Assembly: GCA_023417065.1 (NCBI GenBank)
Contig: JAEZGH010000194.1
Location: forward strand, 17,644-81,643
Direction: 5' to 3'
DNA length: 64,000 nt
From: Bacteroidota bacterium
GTDB lineage: Bacteria; Bacteroidota; Bacteroidia; Cytophagales; Cyclobacteriaceae
The stretch's first letter is position 1, and the number at the start of each line of letters is the position of its first letter. The notes beneath the pieces are model-generated. The model saw nothing but the letters and a program-made list of their open reading frames with translations. It made no database searches and was not told where the DNA came from. Made by a program: the position numbers and the translations under genes. This document shows, one piece after another, positions 54,394 to 63,019 of the stretch.

Positions 54394-54648
54394 TCAGGAA
54401 CCGGTCTCAGGTAACTCGTTGCCTACATAAATATTGCCTTTAAGCAGTCCTGGGCTTTCAGTGAGTTTAATGTCTTTGTACGTAGTGATGATCGTATCTT
54501 CAGAAGCGTTTTGTCTTACCTTTAACGCTTCCGTTACTTCCTTGCGCTCGTCAGGAGAAAGAACAATGTACAATGGTGCTTCTCCCTTGTGGTTTTTCCT
54601 GTATTTCTCAATCAGGCCATCGATGTGTTGTAGCAGCGGTGTTTCCAT
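54394..54648 (-). CDS. Hypothetical protein, 84 residues
   Basis: Begins METPLLQHIDGLIEKYRKNHKGEAPLYIVLSPDERKE, of which the key parts are the amphipathic first helix and PLYIVLSPDE. Soluble, no signal peptide. Convergent with the histidine kinase (28 bases between stops) and divergent from the next gene. The coding character of the third codon positions supports a real gene. Family not recognised. Confidence 0.6.
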   Translation of the reverse strand: METPLLQHIDGLIEKYRKNHKGEAPLYIVLSPDERKEVTEALKVRQNASEDTIITTYKDIKLTESPGLLKGNIYVGNELPETGS

Positions 54649-54767
54649 TCTTTCTTGCGTTTTTTTGGTTACTAAAAAATTCTGGTGCCCGGTCTCTTTT
54701 CGTTTTGGTTGATAGCTCTGGCATTCAATTTTCGTTTAAGCCGGTAATACCAACAAACTACAGAATT

Positions 54768-55262
54768 ATGAAATTAGCAGCAGCAATAGGGGGTCTTGCA
54801 GGTGCATGTGCTCTGACACTAATAAATCAATTAGTATCAAAAATTGACCGAAAGGCTCCACGTCTGGATCTTTTGGGGATGAATGCAGTCGCGAAATTTG
54901 TGAAGAGCCCCGCGGGTACCCCACAGCTAGTGCAGAATTTATTCCCGATGTCACTGGCCGGTGATCTTTTCAGCAACACGCTTTATTATGCTATGGCCGG
55001 CGGCGGTTCCAGGAAGAGTACGCTTGTTAAGGGAGCTCTATTAGGGCTTGGTGCAGGGCTTGGCGCCGTTGCGTTACCTAAACCGATGGGGCTTGATGAA
55101 ACGCCAACAAACCTGACCACGAAAACCCAAGCGATGACGGTATGCTACTACGTACTTGGTGGATTGGTGGCCGCGGCCACCATGAATGCGATTGAGGAAA
55201 ACAGAGAAGAATATCCATTGGACAAGCCCGTCGCAAAGAAGAAGGTGGCATATGCCGTGTAA
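54768..55262 (+). CDS. Hypothetical membrane protein, 164 residues
   Basis: From ATG 54768 (MKLAAAIGGLAGACALTLINQLV). Three hydrophobic segments: residues 1-25, GALLGLGAGLGAVALPKPMG and TVCYYVLGGLVAAATMNAI, separated by short polar loops; glycine-rich helices suggest a small inner-membrane protein. The open frame extends 65 codons upstream over the antisense of the neighbouring gene and is ignored. Function unknown. Confidence 0.7.
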   Translation: MKLAAAIGGLAGACALTLINQLVSKIDRKAPRLDLLGMNAVAKFVKSPAGTPQLVQNLFPMSLAGDLFSNTLYYAMAGGGSRKSTLVKGALLGLGAGLGAVALPKPMGLDETPTNLTTKTQAMTVCYYVLGGLVAAATMNAIEENREEYPLDKPVAKKKVAYAV

Positions 55263-55375
55263 CGAAATTCAATCATTCGTTGGTGAATGCAAAGCAGATA
55301 TGCTAACTTATACGGGTACCTGAAAAAGTTGAACTATCCGGTATCAGCCGGCTCGCCATACTTGACACCGTTAAG

Positions 55376-55819
55376 ATGCCAGAAGAAATCTTTATTCCAG
55401 CCCCAATTGTCATAGTCGAAGACGATCTTGATGATCAGTTCCTGATGCAAAAGATATTTGAAAGAATCGGAGCAAACATCGAACTGATTTTTTTCAACAA
55501 TGGAAGGGAAGCGTTCTCTTATCTCAAGGCAACGGAACGCGACACCTTCCTCATTCTTTGTGACATCAACATGCCTGTGATGAATGGGCTTGAACTCAGA
55601 GCTCAGATCAATGCCGACGAATCCCTCCGACGAAAGAGCATACCGTTTATCTTCCTGTCAACGGCGACCCGCGAAAGCGATATACAACAGGCTTACGATA
55701 TGACGGTGCAGGGATTTTTCCGAAAAGAAAATTCCCTAGAAAAGATGCAGGAGGTGATTTTCAGTATAGTGAAATACTGGAACAAGAGCCAGCATCCGAG
55801 CATGCTTAAGCGCAAGTAG
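55376..55819 (+). CDS. Single-domain response regulator (second paralogue)
   Basis: 147 residues, receiver only. Acidic pocket at VEDDLDDQF, phospho-acceptor Asp63 in LILCDINMPVMNG, switch Thr in FIFLSTAT, Lys in FFRKENS. Similar end to end to the regulator at 6422-6844 (shared NMPV.NGLEL, IPF.F.ST and YW near the C-terminus). The closest kinase in the window is the large one ending at 54365, but two unrelated genes lie between, so pairing is speculative. Confidence 0.9.
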   Translation: MPEEIFIPAPIVIVEDDLDDQFLMQKIFERIGANIELIFFNNGREAFSYLKATERDTFLILCDINMPVMNGLELRAQINADESLRRKSIPFIFLSTATRESDIQQAYDMTVQGFFRKENSLEKMQEVIFSIVKYWNKSQHPSMLKRK

Positions 55820-55866
55820 AGGAGGCGGTAGAAGCGTTTCGGCACGCTGTCTGACATCTGGGTGTA

Positions 55867-56958
55867 TTAATTTTTCAGAGGCAATTGGATTCTCTTCCCT
55901 TCCCGTGCTGACCTTTGTGCGGCATCAAGGATTTCCATTACCAGCATATTGTTCTCCAGTGAAGAGGGACTGAACCTTTCAACGACTATTTCATTCCTTA
56001 TTACGGCAGCGAGATACGTGAACGGGTCGTGATAGGGTGGGGGATATGCATTGGACAACTTCCTGACCTCTGGAGCGTCCGGACCTGGTTTTACCCTGAA
56101 GCCTTCTCTGTCGGAGATGATATATCCCTGCTGTCCATAGACTTCCATGTCTTTTCGATTGTAAGGCCAATTCCAGGAGGCCTGTATGATTCCTTGTGCT
56201 TTTCGATATACAACAATGATTGTAGCTTCGTCGTCAATTTTCGGGTAAACCTCCGGCTTCAGTTGCTGGGTAACAGCAAAGACAGATTCAGGTCGCTCAC
56301 CCTTCATCAGCCATGTCATGAGATTCGCACCATAGCACCCGAAGTCTGTTATTGCACCACCTCCGTTCTGGACGGGATCCGTCAGCCAATCCAGAAACTC
56401 TTTGTTTACGCCGATTTCCATTGGTCCCTGGTGTCCATCATGGACGACTACTTTGACAATCCTGCCCAGCGAACCCAGATTACTCAATATATCCTGGTTG
56501 CTGCCATACCAGGTTGTCTCGTAATTTGTAAGCAGATAGATATTATGCTTCCGCGCAAGCGTTTCCATTTCAATTGCATGATGCAGACTCACCGCAAGAG
56601 GTTTCTCGACCATTACATGTATCTTGCGCGGCGCACAGGCTTTGACCACACCAAGATGTTCATGGATACTGTTAAACGCCGTAACGGCCTCAGGTCGCGT
56701 TTTGTCCAGCATCTCTTCCAGCGAGCTGTATATAAGATCCATTGGCAGGTTGTGCTGTCGAAGGAAGCGCTCCGCGAGATCGCGATTGGGTTCAGCAATT
56801 CCCACAATTTGAATGTCGCCATCATGAGCGCGTCCCAGAATCCAATGAACATGAGAATGCGTCAGGCCGGCAATCCCGACACGAAGCGGATTTTTCTCCT
56901 GAGCAACCGAAAGCATCGCTGATATCATCATCACAGTCAGAAAAAGCGTTATCTTCAT
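55867..56958 (-). CDS. Exported Gfo/Idh/MocA family oxidoreductase
   Basis: 363 residues from ATG 56958. Signal peptide MKITLFLTVMMISAMLSVAQ, then the Rossmann start RVGIAGLTHSHVHWILG (a His-rich variant of the GxGxxG loop), MVEKPLAVSLH with the EKP motif, and GGGAITDFGCYGANL. Periplasmic Gfo/Idh proteins of Bacteroidota usually keep tightly bound NAD(P) and act on sugars. Longer in-frame start at 57006 is less likely because the signal peptide fixes the N-terminus. Divergent from the methyltransferase. Confidence 0.86.
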   Translation of the reverse strand: MKITLFLTVMMISAMLSVAQEKNPLRVGIAGLTHSHVHWILGRAHDGDIQIVGIAEPNRDLAERFLRQHNLPMDLIYSSLEEMLDKTRPEAVTAFNSIHEHLGVVKACAPRKIHVMVEKPLAVSLHHAIEMETLARKHNIYLLTNYETTWYGSNQDILSNLGSLGRIVKVVVHDGHQGPMEIGVNKEFLDWLTDPVQNGGGAITDFGCYGANLMTWLMKGERPESVFAVTQQLKPEVYPKIDDEATIIVVYRKAQGIIQASWNWPYNRKDMEVYGQQGYIISDREGFRVKPGPDAPEVRKLSNAYPPPYHDPFTYLAAVIRNEIVVERFSPSSLENNMLVMEILDAAQRSAREGKRIQLPLKN

Positions 56959-57014
56959 TCCTTGTATTAAAATTGTTACAAGTAATTTAATCTTTAATTC
57001 AATCATTCCATAAT

Positions 57015-57686
57015 ATGGCGGAGGTCAACGATGAACAAATGCAGGCAGTGGCTGCACAGCTTCGAAAACCTCATGGCGAATACGCCAACGAGGTGGCGCG
57101 GAAGATGAACGAAGCGAACGCACATTTGCATGAATCGGTAATTGCCGCTCTCCAATTGAAGTCGCGAGACTTCGCGGTGGAAGTTGGGATGGGAAACGGA
57201 TACCACGTCCCTCAGCTTATGGCAATGGGCGAATCCATCCGTTATGCGGGATATGACTATTCGCAAGAGATGGTCTCCGCAGCAAGGCAATTGAATGAAT
57301 CGTACGTTCGCGATGGACAGGCAGCTTTCTTTTTAGCCGCCGCGGACGCATTGCCGCTGCGCGATGGAGAAGCTGACACTCTTTTTACAATTAATACCAT
57401 ATACTTCTGGGAAGACCTGAAAGCTACGCTCACTGAATTTCGCAGGGTGCTTAAGAAGAATGGAAGACTCGTCATTGGCATGCGCCCCAAACGTACTATG
57501 GTGGCTTATCCGTTTACGCGGTTTGGATTTAATATGTATTCGCGCGAGGATGTCGTCGCGCTCGTGGCGGATGCAGGGTTTCAGGTGATCGACGTAATTG
57601 AGAAAGAGGAACCCGGACAGGAAATTAATGGCTCCCGCATTGTCGTTGAATCGTTGATTATTGTGGGGACGAATGGAAAGCAATGA
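57015..57686 (+). CDS. Class I SAM-dependent methyltransferase
   Basis: 223 residues. VEVGMGNGYHVPQLM is the SAM motif I, AAADALPLRDGEADTLFTIN the motif II/III region, and LKKNGRLVIGMRPK the post-III strand; this is the UbiE/Methyltransf_11 layout. Substrate unknown. Upstream of a DUF1801 gene by 21 bases, likely one transcript. Confidence 0.85.
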   Translation: MAEVNDEQMQAVAAQLRKPHGEYANEVARKMNEANAHLHESVIAALQLKSRDFAVEVGMGNGYHVPQLMAMGESIRYAGYDYSQEMVSAARQLNESYVRDGQAAFFLAAADALPLRDGEADTLFTINTIYFWEDLKATLTEFRRVLKKNGRLVIGMRPKRTMVAYPFTRFGFNMYSREDVVALVADAGFQVIDVIEKEEPGQEINGSRIVVESLIIVGTNGKQ

Positions 57687-57707
57687 AGTTAAAATAGACT
57701 AACTGAA

Positions 57708-58133
57708 ATGAGCAGGGCAGAAGCCGACACAACGGTATGGCCACAGGATGTAAGGAAGTATCTTGATGCGATATCAAAACCCGAACGCAAGCAGGACTGT
57801 ACAGAACTGGCAAAAATCATTAGCGAGGTGACAGGGTACTCACCCGAAATGTGGGGAAATGCGATCATAGGGTTCGGAAGCTATCACTATAAGTACGATA
57901 GCGGTCACGAAGGCGACGCATGTATTATAGGACTGTCATCGCGCAAGACTAGTATCTCAGTCTATCTTGCTGGAGGAATTCTCGATGACGAATTACTCCT
58001 GAAGCGACTGGGGAAGGTCAAAGCGGGAAAAGGATGTTTGTATATCAACCGCCTTGGGCAGGTTGATTTGAAAACGCTCCGGGAGATAATCGCTTATTCC
58101 CTCGACGTTATACGTAAGCGCTTTGGAGACTGA
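57708..58133 (+). CDS. DUF1801 family protein
   Basis: 141 residues. WPQDVRKYLDAISKPERKQDC and EMWGNAIIGFGSYHYKY are typical DUF1801 segments, followed by IGLSSRKTSISVYLAGG. Small soluble SufE/YdhG-like fold; biochemical role unknown. Ends three bases from the convergent GH20-like gene. Confidence 0.85.
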   Translation: MSRAEADTTVWPQDVRKYLDAISKPERKQDCTELAKIISEVTGYSPEMWGNAIIGFGSYHYKYDSGHEGDACIIGLSSRKTSISVYLAGGILDDELLLKRLGKVKAGKGCLYINRLGQVDLKTLREIIAYSLDVIRKRFGD

Positions 58134-58136
58134 TTA

Positions 58137-59237
58137 TTAACGCAAGGTTTTTTGTTCACGGGGGAATACGCTCTTAAAGCTGTTCCATGGAGTGTTGTCT
58201 CCCGTGTCCGGATCTTTGACATTTTCATAAAACCCATCCAGAAATGTGCCAGGATCAGACCACACTGTTTGAACGATACCTTGAAACCTATCACGCATTT
58301 CCGGAGTAGAAGTTTTTCGGAATGAATGCATGTCAGCAGCCTGTATCATCGCCACTTCAGGATTTCTCCAGGGACACGTAACTACGTTGAAGCCTTTCAT
58401 GGCAAAATACACCGCGGTCTTGTCCGCACGTTCATAGTGCCAGTCACAGATCACAACATCTTTAGGGATCATATCTACCGCGCGATGTGTGTTGTTCATG
58501 CTGGCCTCCCACATGCCCAGTCCTGTTGTCTTTCCATCGAGCAGACGATCCCCCCAAATCCACAACGTCCGTTGCTTTTGATGAAGGTGATTATGAATTT
58601 TGGTTACCTCATTAGCAAACAACTCTGCCTTGTCGCGTCCGGCGCACCGCGGGCATTTGTCGTCCCCAATATAGAACACCTCATCCATTCCCGCATGAAA
58701 TGCCGTAGCTTCGAACGCATCGCAGACTTCGTCGACGAGGGAAAACACTACTTTGTGGACGTCGGGATGAAGTGGACAATAACTTTTGCAATACAATCCG
58801 TCAGGGTTTGGCCATACGTATTTCTCCGGCATCTTCACATGAGGAGTCTCATCAAACTGGGGATATACCCGCAATAGTGCCATTGTCGTTTCCGCCCAGG
58901 ACTGATGTCCCAATAAATTAATCTGAGGAATAATATGGATCCCGTTCGAACGCGCTGCTTGAACAAGTTTTTTTACGTCTGCCTTTGAAAGAGCATTGCT
59001 GTCGCGGAGTTCGGGATGACTTTCATATTGGTAATTGAAATCCACGCGTAAAATCAGGATATTAATCTTACGCGGTCCGAGTTCATCATTGATGAACTTG
59101 ATGAACCTATCAAGATCTGTGGGTTTGGGGGCTGCAATGCAAAATCCTCTAACGGGAAGGTCAGTACTCTTCTCAGTTTGCCCCATCGCCAACAGGGCTA
59201 CTGAAAACACAACTGTCAGTAGAAAATATTGTCTCAT
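58137..59237 (-). CDS. Exported GH20-like glycoside hydrolase
   Basis: 366 residues. Signal peptide MRQYFLLTVVFSVALLAMGQ. (Beta/alpha)8-type strands follow; the Asp-Glu pair in AFHAGMDEVFYIG sits where beta-hexosaminidases carry the catalytic DE, and IWGDRLLDG, VVICDWHYE and FNVVTCPWRNP fit the barrel. The N-terminal small domain of classical GH20 enzymes is absent, so it is a compact variant. Stop of the upstream DUF5009 gene is two bases before its start, so the two form an operon, probably for amino-sugar polymers. Confidence 0.75.
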   Translation of the reverse strand: MRQYFLLTVVFSVALLAMGQTEKSTDLPVRGFCIAAPKPTDLDRFIKFINDELGPRKINILILRVDFNYQYESHPELRDSNALSKADVKKLVQAARSNGIHIIPQINLLGHQSWAETTMALLRVYPQFDETPHVKMPEKYVWPNPDGLYCKSYCPLHPDVHKVVFSLVDEVCDAFEATAFHAGMDEVFYIGDDKCPRCAGRDKAELFANEVTKIHNHLHQKQRTLWIWGDRLLDGKTTGLGMWEASMNNTHRAVDMIPKDVVICDWHYERADKTAVYFAMKGFNVVTCPWRNPEVAMIQAADMHSFRKTSTPEMRDRFQGIVQTVWSDPGTFLDGFYENVKDPDTGDNTPWNSFKSVFPREQKTLR

Positions 59238-59239
59238 AA

Positions 59240-60436
59240 TTATAACTGAAGTCTGATCTTTAGTCTGTTAAGAAGAATCACGATTCCCATAACTAGCAGT
59301 GAGAATACAATTGCCCATATGATTCCCGAGATGCCCTCATAAAAGACAGCTGGCCAGCCTGTGCCTGTTACACGCATCAGGTGGTAAATGATTGACGGGA
59401 TGATATACGCAAGCAAAGGATTTGAAGCAGCGGGTTGAATGAAAGTCGCCCAGGATTTGCGCTTCGCAATGTCGGTGATCAGGAAGAGCAGCAGGAAAAC
59501 AAGAATGCATGAGGCAACACTCAGGAATGCCCACGAGGGTGTAGCATAGATTTTTGAAATTCCGAAGTTGGGTCGCAGCAGAAAACCTGCAAGACCAAAT
59601 ATTACAACGAGCATAAGTGCAGACAGAATTTTCTTATTTGTGCTTGTTGACTCATCCCGGAGAAATATTAACGTGAGCAATGTTCCTGAAAGCACGATGC
59701 TGGTGTGCGTCGCATGCCCTCCCATGCCGTCGAAAAACTGGAATATTCTCTGAGTGCCCATTGACGGCAACGCAAATATAAGACAGCAAATTGCTATGGC
59801 GATCGAAATTCCGACGATTGATCCCCTGGTAATGAAGTAGATGCCCGTAGAAAAAAGATAAGCCCAACCAATAAGCCCAAGGATACCCCACCATTGTGGC
59901 GTCATATATTCGTCACCACTTTCGCCCCCGCGGTATATCAGTGCCAGCGCGATAAGGCCAATTACGCCGACAATGCGGATGAGGTTTTTTATTTTCGCGT
60001 TGTCTATTGCATGCTGGTTCCAAACCAGAATAACACAGAAGTAGAAGAGCAATGCCCACAAATGAATCGAAATGCCCATAGTAGCCTCGTTGTATCCTCC
60101 GTCGGAGTTCACCATGAACACGCCAAGTATCAGCAATCCAATGGTTCGGGAGAGAATATGACTGGCGAGTTGTGCAGGACCATCGCCTTTTTCGAGTCTG
60201 CGCGTAATGGCAAACGGGATAGACATTCCTACTATAAAAAGGAAACCGGGAAAGACAACATCAACGAACGTCATCGCATCCGCGTCAGCCTCCGCGTGCT
60301 TCATCCATCCGGGAAGACCTGAAACACCGGCAAGTTCGTTCACAAAGATCATGACGAAGATCGTGAACCCTCGCATTACGTCAATTGAAAAGACGCGCTG
60401 CGATTGTGATTGGATTCGTGGTATAGAAAAGAACAT
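59240..60436 (-). CDS. DUF5009 / HGSNAT-like membrane acyltransferase
   Basis: 398 residues with about ten membrane helices. The family start RVFSIDVMRGFTIFVMIFVNELAG and the segment MTFVDVVFPGFLFIVGMSIPFAI are characteristic (Asp and His/Pro in the first helices). Related to heparan-alpha-glucosaminide N-acetyltransferase, which acetylates terminal glucosamine across a membrane. Paired with the GH20-like hydrolase, it may acetylate amino sugars before cleavage; this is inference. Upstream of it lies a 130-base intergenic stretch without clear signals. Confidence 0.8.
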   Translation of the reverse strand: MFFSIPRIQSQSQRVFSIDVMRGFTIFVMIFVNELAGVSGLPGWMKHAEADADAMTFVDVVFPGFLFIVGMSIPFAITRRLEKGDGPAQLASHILSRTIGLLILGVFMVNSDGGYNEATMGISIHLWALLFYFCVILVWNQHAIDNAKIKNLIRIVGVIGLIALALIYRGGESGDEYMTPQWWGILGLIGWAYLFSTGIYFITRGSIVGISIAIAICCLIFALPSMGTQRIFQFFDGMGGHATHTSIVLSGTLLTLIFLRDESTSTNKKILSALMLVVIFGLAGFLLRPNFGISKIYATPSWAFLSVASCILVFLLLFLITDIAKRKSWATFIQPAASNPLLAYIIPSIIYHLMRVTGTGWPAVFYEGISGIIWAIVFSLLVMGIVILLNRLKIRLQL

Positions 60437-60565
60437 AGGATAGACAACGCGTAAAAGATATACAATTTTGCGCCGCTACCCTATGAAAAATATCAGTGTT
60501 TGAATGTGTGTGATGTGCCCTCTGTCTTAGAGGCACATAGCCGCACTACGCAACATAACATTTTA

Positions 60566-61279
60566 CTATTTTGGAGGTAAACTTGGCCTGACTTCGATTT
60601 TGCTGGGCAATGTGCGCGGATTCAACTTTAGTAAATCTGCTATGATCTGCCCGATGTCTTCAGGCTGAATTTTCCAGTCATCGCTGGAGTTAGGTGAAGC
60701 GCCGTTGAATTCGGTGGCTACTGATCCTGGCATTATCGTCGAGACCTTGACACCACTTGCGCGGAGGTCAAGCATGATCGCCTGGGTGAAACCAACAACA
60801 CCAAACTTGCTGGCGTTGTATGCAGCGCCTCCGGCAAAGAAGTTCGTTCCTGCAAGACTTGCGATGGTAATGATGTAGCCTTTGGAATCTTTCAGAGCAG
60901 GAATGCTTGCCTTTACACTGTAGAACACACCGGTCAGATTCGTATCAATGGTTTCCTGCCATTGCGCAGCGGTAAGGTTCTCGATCGAACCGAAATAGCC
61001 GAGGCCGGCATTGGCGACGAGTACGTCGAGGCGACCCCATTCCTGAAGCACGCGGTCTACCGCTTTTTGTTGTGATGATTCGTCGCGAACATCGGCGGCG
61101 ATGCCCAGCACCTGTCCTCCACTTGATGAAAGCGATTTTGCGGCTTCATCGGCTGATGACTGCGTGCGACTAGTGATCGCAACTTTTGCGCCTTCTTTCA
61201 ACAACACCTCCGCGACGCCGTAGCCAATTCCCTTGCTACCGCCGGTGATTAGTATGACTTTGTCTTTCAATGATTCCAT
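60566..61279 (-). CDS. SDR family oxidoreductase
   Basis: 237 residues. ITGGSKGIGYGVAE is the cofactor loop with Arg-containing TSRTQ after strand 2 (NADP preference), NAGLGY after strand 4, SLAGTNFF holds the Ser and AAYNASKFGVVG the Tyr-Lys. C-terminal half ends with PSKIEVRPSLPPK, typical of small 3-ketoacyl-ACP-reductase-like proteins. Divergent from the beta-lactamase gene with 37 bases between. Confidence 0.88.
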   Translation of the reverse strand: MESLKDKVILITGGSKGIGYGVAEVLLKEGAKVAITSRTQSSADEAAKSLSSSGGQVLGIAADVRDESSQQKAVDRVLQEWGRLDVLVANAGLGYFGSIENLTAAQWQETIDTNLTGVFYSVKASIPALKDSKGYIITIASLAGTNFFAGGAAYNASKFGVVGFTQAIMLDLRASGVKVSTIMPGSVATEFNGASPNSSDDWKIQPEDIGQIIADLLKLNPRTLPSKIEVRPSLPPK

Positions 61280-61316
61280 TTTTTTTCGTTATGTTAAAAT
61301 CTAATCTATCTTTAAA

Positions 61317-62138
61317 ATGTATTCCTCTTCCGTAAAGCAAACTAAAATCCCCGATTCTTCATCACTGTTAACTAGTGTGTTTTCTGCCGGCCTCCGAAAG
61401 ATAATCCCTTCACTTGTCTTTGCCATGCTTACTGGTCTTTGCATTCCCTTAAGCGGACAAAATCAGTCATGGACGCTTTCAGATAGTCTGACTGTAGTTC
61501 AGCTGACACCAAATGTGTGGGAGCACATCACATTGCAATATTATCCCGCCTTTGGAACCTTCACCAGTAACGGACTTATCTATCGATCGGGCAGCGAAGC
61601 GGTGATTATGGACACGCCGGCATCGAACAGTCAGTCGAGGGTGTTGCTCGAATGGTGGAACAATACCTACCCTGAAACTAAGGTAACATCGGTCATCGTA
61701 AACCACTTTCACGAAGATGCACTTGGGGGTCTGGAAGTCTTTCATAGCGCCGGGGTGAAATCGTATGGGCATCGACGAACGAAGCGACTTCTGCGGACAG
61801 ATGATCCAAAAGCGACGCCACCGCAACACACCTTTCGCCGCACTCAAACGATTCGGGTAGGGGAGAGGGTGGTCGTGAACTTTTATCCCGGTCCGGCGCA
61901 TACTGCTGATAATATTGTTACCTGGATCCCGGATGAGAAGGTGCTGTTCGGTGGCTGCATGGTGAAATCACTCGGTGCCAATAAAGGCAATATTGCCGAT
62001 GCTGATGTGAAAAACTGGCCTGCAGCGATCCGCCTTGTAATGGCAAAGTTTCCTGACGTTCGGATAGTGATTCCAGGTCATGGCGACAGCGGCGATAAGG
62101 AGTTACTTCAATACACGGCTGAACTGTTTAAAAATTGA
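61317..62138 (+). CDS. Subclass B1 metallo-beta-lactamase
   Basis: 273 residues. All B1 zinc ligands are present: His130, His132 and Asp134 in VNHFHEDALGG, His195 in GPAHTADN, Cys214 in LFGGCMVKS, His255 in IPGHGD. The B1 substrate Lys217 and the following GNIADAD-x-x-NW block also match chromosomal Bacteroidota enzymes (BlaB-like). An N-terminal basic stretch precedes a hydrophobic segment ending near SGQ, so it is exported by Sec. If active, it would hydrolyse penicillins and carbapenems in the periplasm. No regulator or mobile element is beside it. Confidence 0.9.
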   Translation: MYSSSVKQTKIPDSSSLLTSVFSAGLRKIIPSLVFAMLTGLCIPLSGQNQSWTLSDSLTVVQLTPNVWEHITLQYYPAFGTFTSNGLIYRSGSEAVIMDTPASNSQSRVLLEWWNNTYPETKVTSVIVNHFHEDALGGLEVFHSAGVKSYGHRRTKRLLRTDDPKATPPQHTFRRTQTIRVGERVVVNFYPGPAHTADNIVTWIPDEKVLFGGCMVKSLGANKGNIADADVKNWPAAIRLVMAKFPDVRIVIPGHGDSGDKELLQYTAELFKN

Positions 62139-62237
62139 CCTGATACGTTTTTTCTTACACCAGCTGACCGGTTTAGTTTGCAAAAGGCTTTCTATCTCCT
62201 TCGCTTCGCCTTATCTTTACCATCAGCACATTTTTTT

Positions 62238-62750
62238 ATGAAGACTAACCGACTTTTTTGGAACAGCATAATTGCTGTCGTGCTTCTTTGTAACATCGGA
62301 TGCGATCAGATTTCAAAGACGATCGTCAGAAGCCACCTGAACTTCCACGAACAAATTAACCTGTTCGATAATCGGGTCATGCTCACAAGGGTGGAAAACT
62401 CAGGTGCGTTCCTGAGTCTGGGAGATTCTCTTTCATCCGGAGTCAAATTCACAGTCCTGATCTTCATTCCTTTTCTGTCATTGTTGGCTGGGCTTTACTT
62501 CCTCTTTTCGAAAAGTGCTCTGTCGCGTAGTACCCTCGTTGCGCTGAGCTTTGTTGTCGGGGGCGGTATTGGCAATATCATGGACAGATACCTCTACGGA
62601 TCGGTGACGGATTTTTTACACGTTGATTTCGGCATCTTGCGCACGGGTATCTTCAACATGGCGGATGTGTCAATAATGACGGGTGTTTTCATCATTGTCG
62701 GAACATATCTGGTTCGTCGAAACAACCCGCTGAACGGAATGGAGCCCTGA
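62238..62750 (+). CDS. lspA: Signal peptidase II (lipoprotein signal peptidase)
   Basis: 170 residues, four membrane helices. Conserved blocks: CDQISKTIV with the first Asp, VENSGAFLSLGD, GGGIGNIMDRYLYGSVTDFLHV with the catalytic Asp, and FNMADVSIMTG with the second catalytic Asp. Cleaves the prolipoprotein signal after lipidation. Start at ATG 62238; the frame opens 20 codons earlier but lacks a natural N-terminus. Confidence 0.93.
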   Translation: MKTNRLFWNSIIAVVLLCNIGCDQISKTIVRSHLNFHEQINLFDNRVMLTRVENSGAFLSLGDSLSSGVKFTVLIFIPFLSLLAGLYFLFSKSALSRSTLVALSFVVGGGIGNIMDRYLYGSVTDFLHVDFGILRTGIFNMADVSIMTGVFIIVGTYLVRRNNPLNGMEP

Positions 62751-62843
62751 CTCCGGCTAAAATCATACATTCTTACTTTTCTTCAGATAATTCTGTGGCT
62801 GAGCCCTCCGCTCATCGGTGCACTATTTTTACCTTACTCCCGT

Positions 62844-62864
62844 TGTGATATGGATCAGATCACA
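62844..62864. promoter_or_regulatory. Inverted repeat TGTGAT-N9-ATCACA
   Basis: Two 6-base arms are perfectly inverted around nine bases, 156 bases upstream of the anti-sigma gene. The arms equal the CRP half-site, but the 9-base spacing differs from the CRP 16-base core (TGTGA-N6-TCACA), so another dimeric regulator or a chance repeat is as likely. Confidence 0.35.
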
Positions 62865-63019
62865 CGAGTCGCCCTGTGCGGCGCGTTTACATCTCGTTAT
62901 CTTCCTTCGACAAATGAGATCATCCCGGGCTGGAACATAAATTACCTGGTATCAGTAACGTTTGTCACGATACATTGAATTACGGCATCTGGCCCAATTA
63001 CTCAATAAGCTGTTGAATT

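Noticed and set aside
56029..56922. 297-codon plus-strand frame opposite the exported Gfo/Idh gene
   Set aside because: The minus-strand protein has clear family motifs and a signal peptide; the plus frame has none.
62844..62864. CRP binding site
   Set aside because: Half-sites match, but the spacing is nine bases between six-base arms, not the CRP arrangement; kept only as an unnamed inverted repeat.
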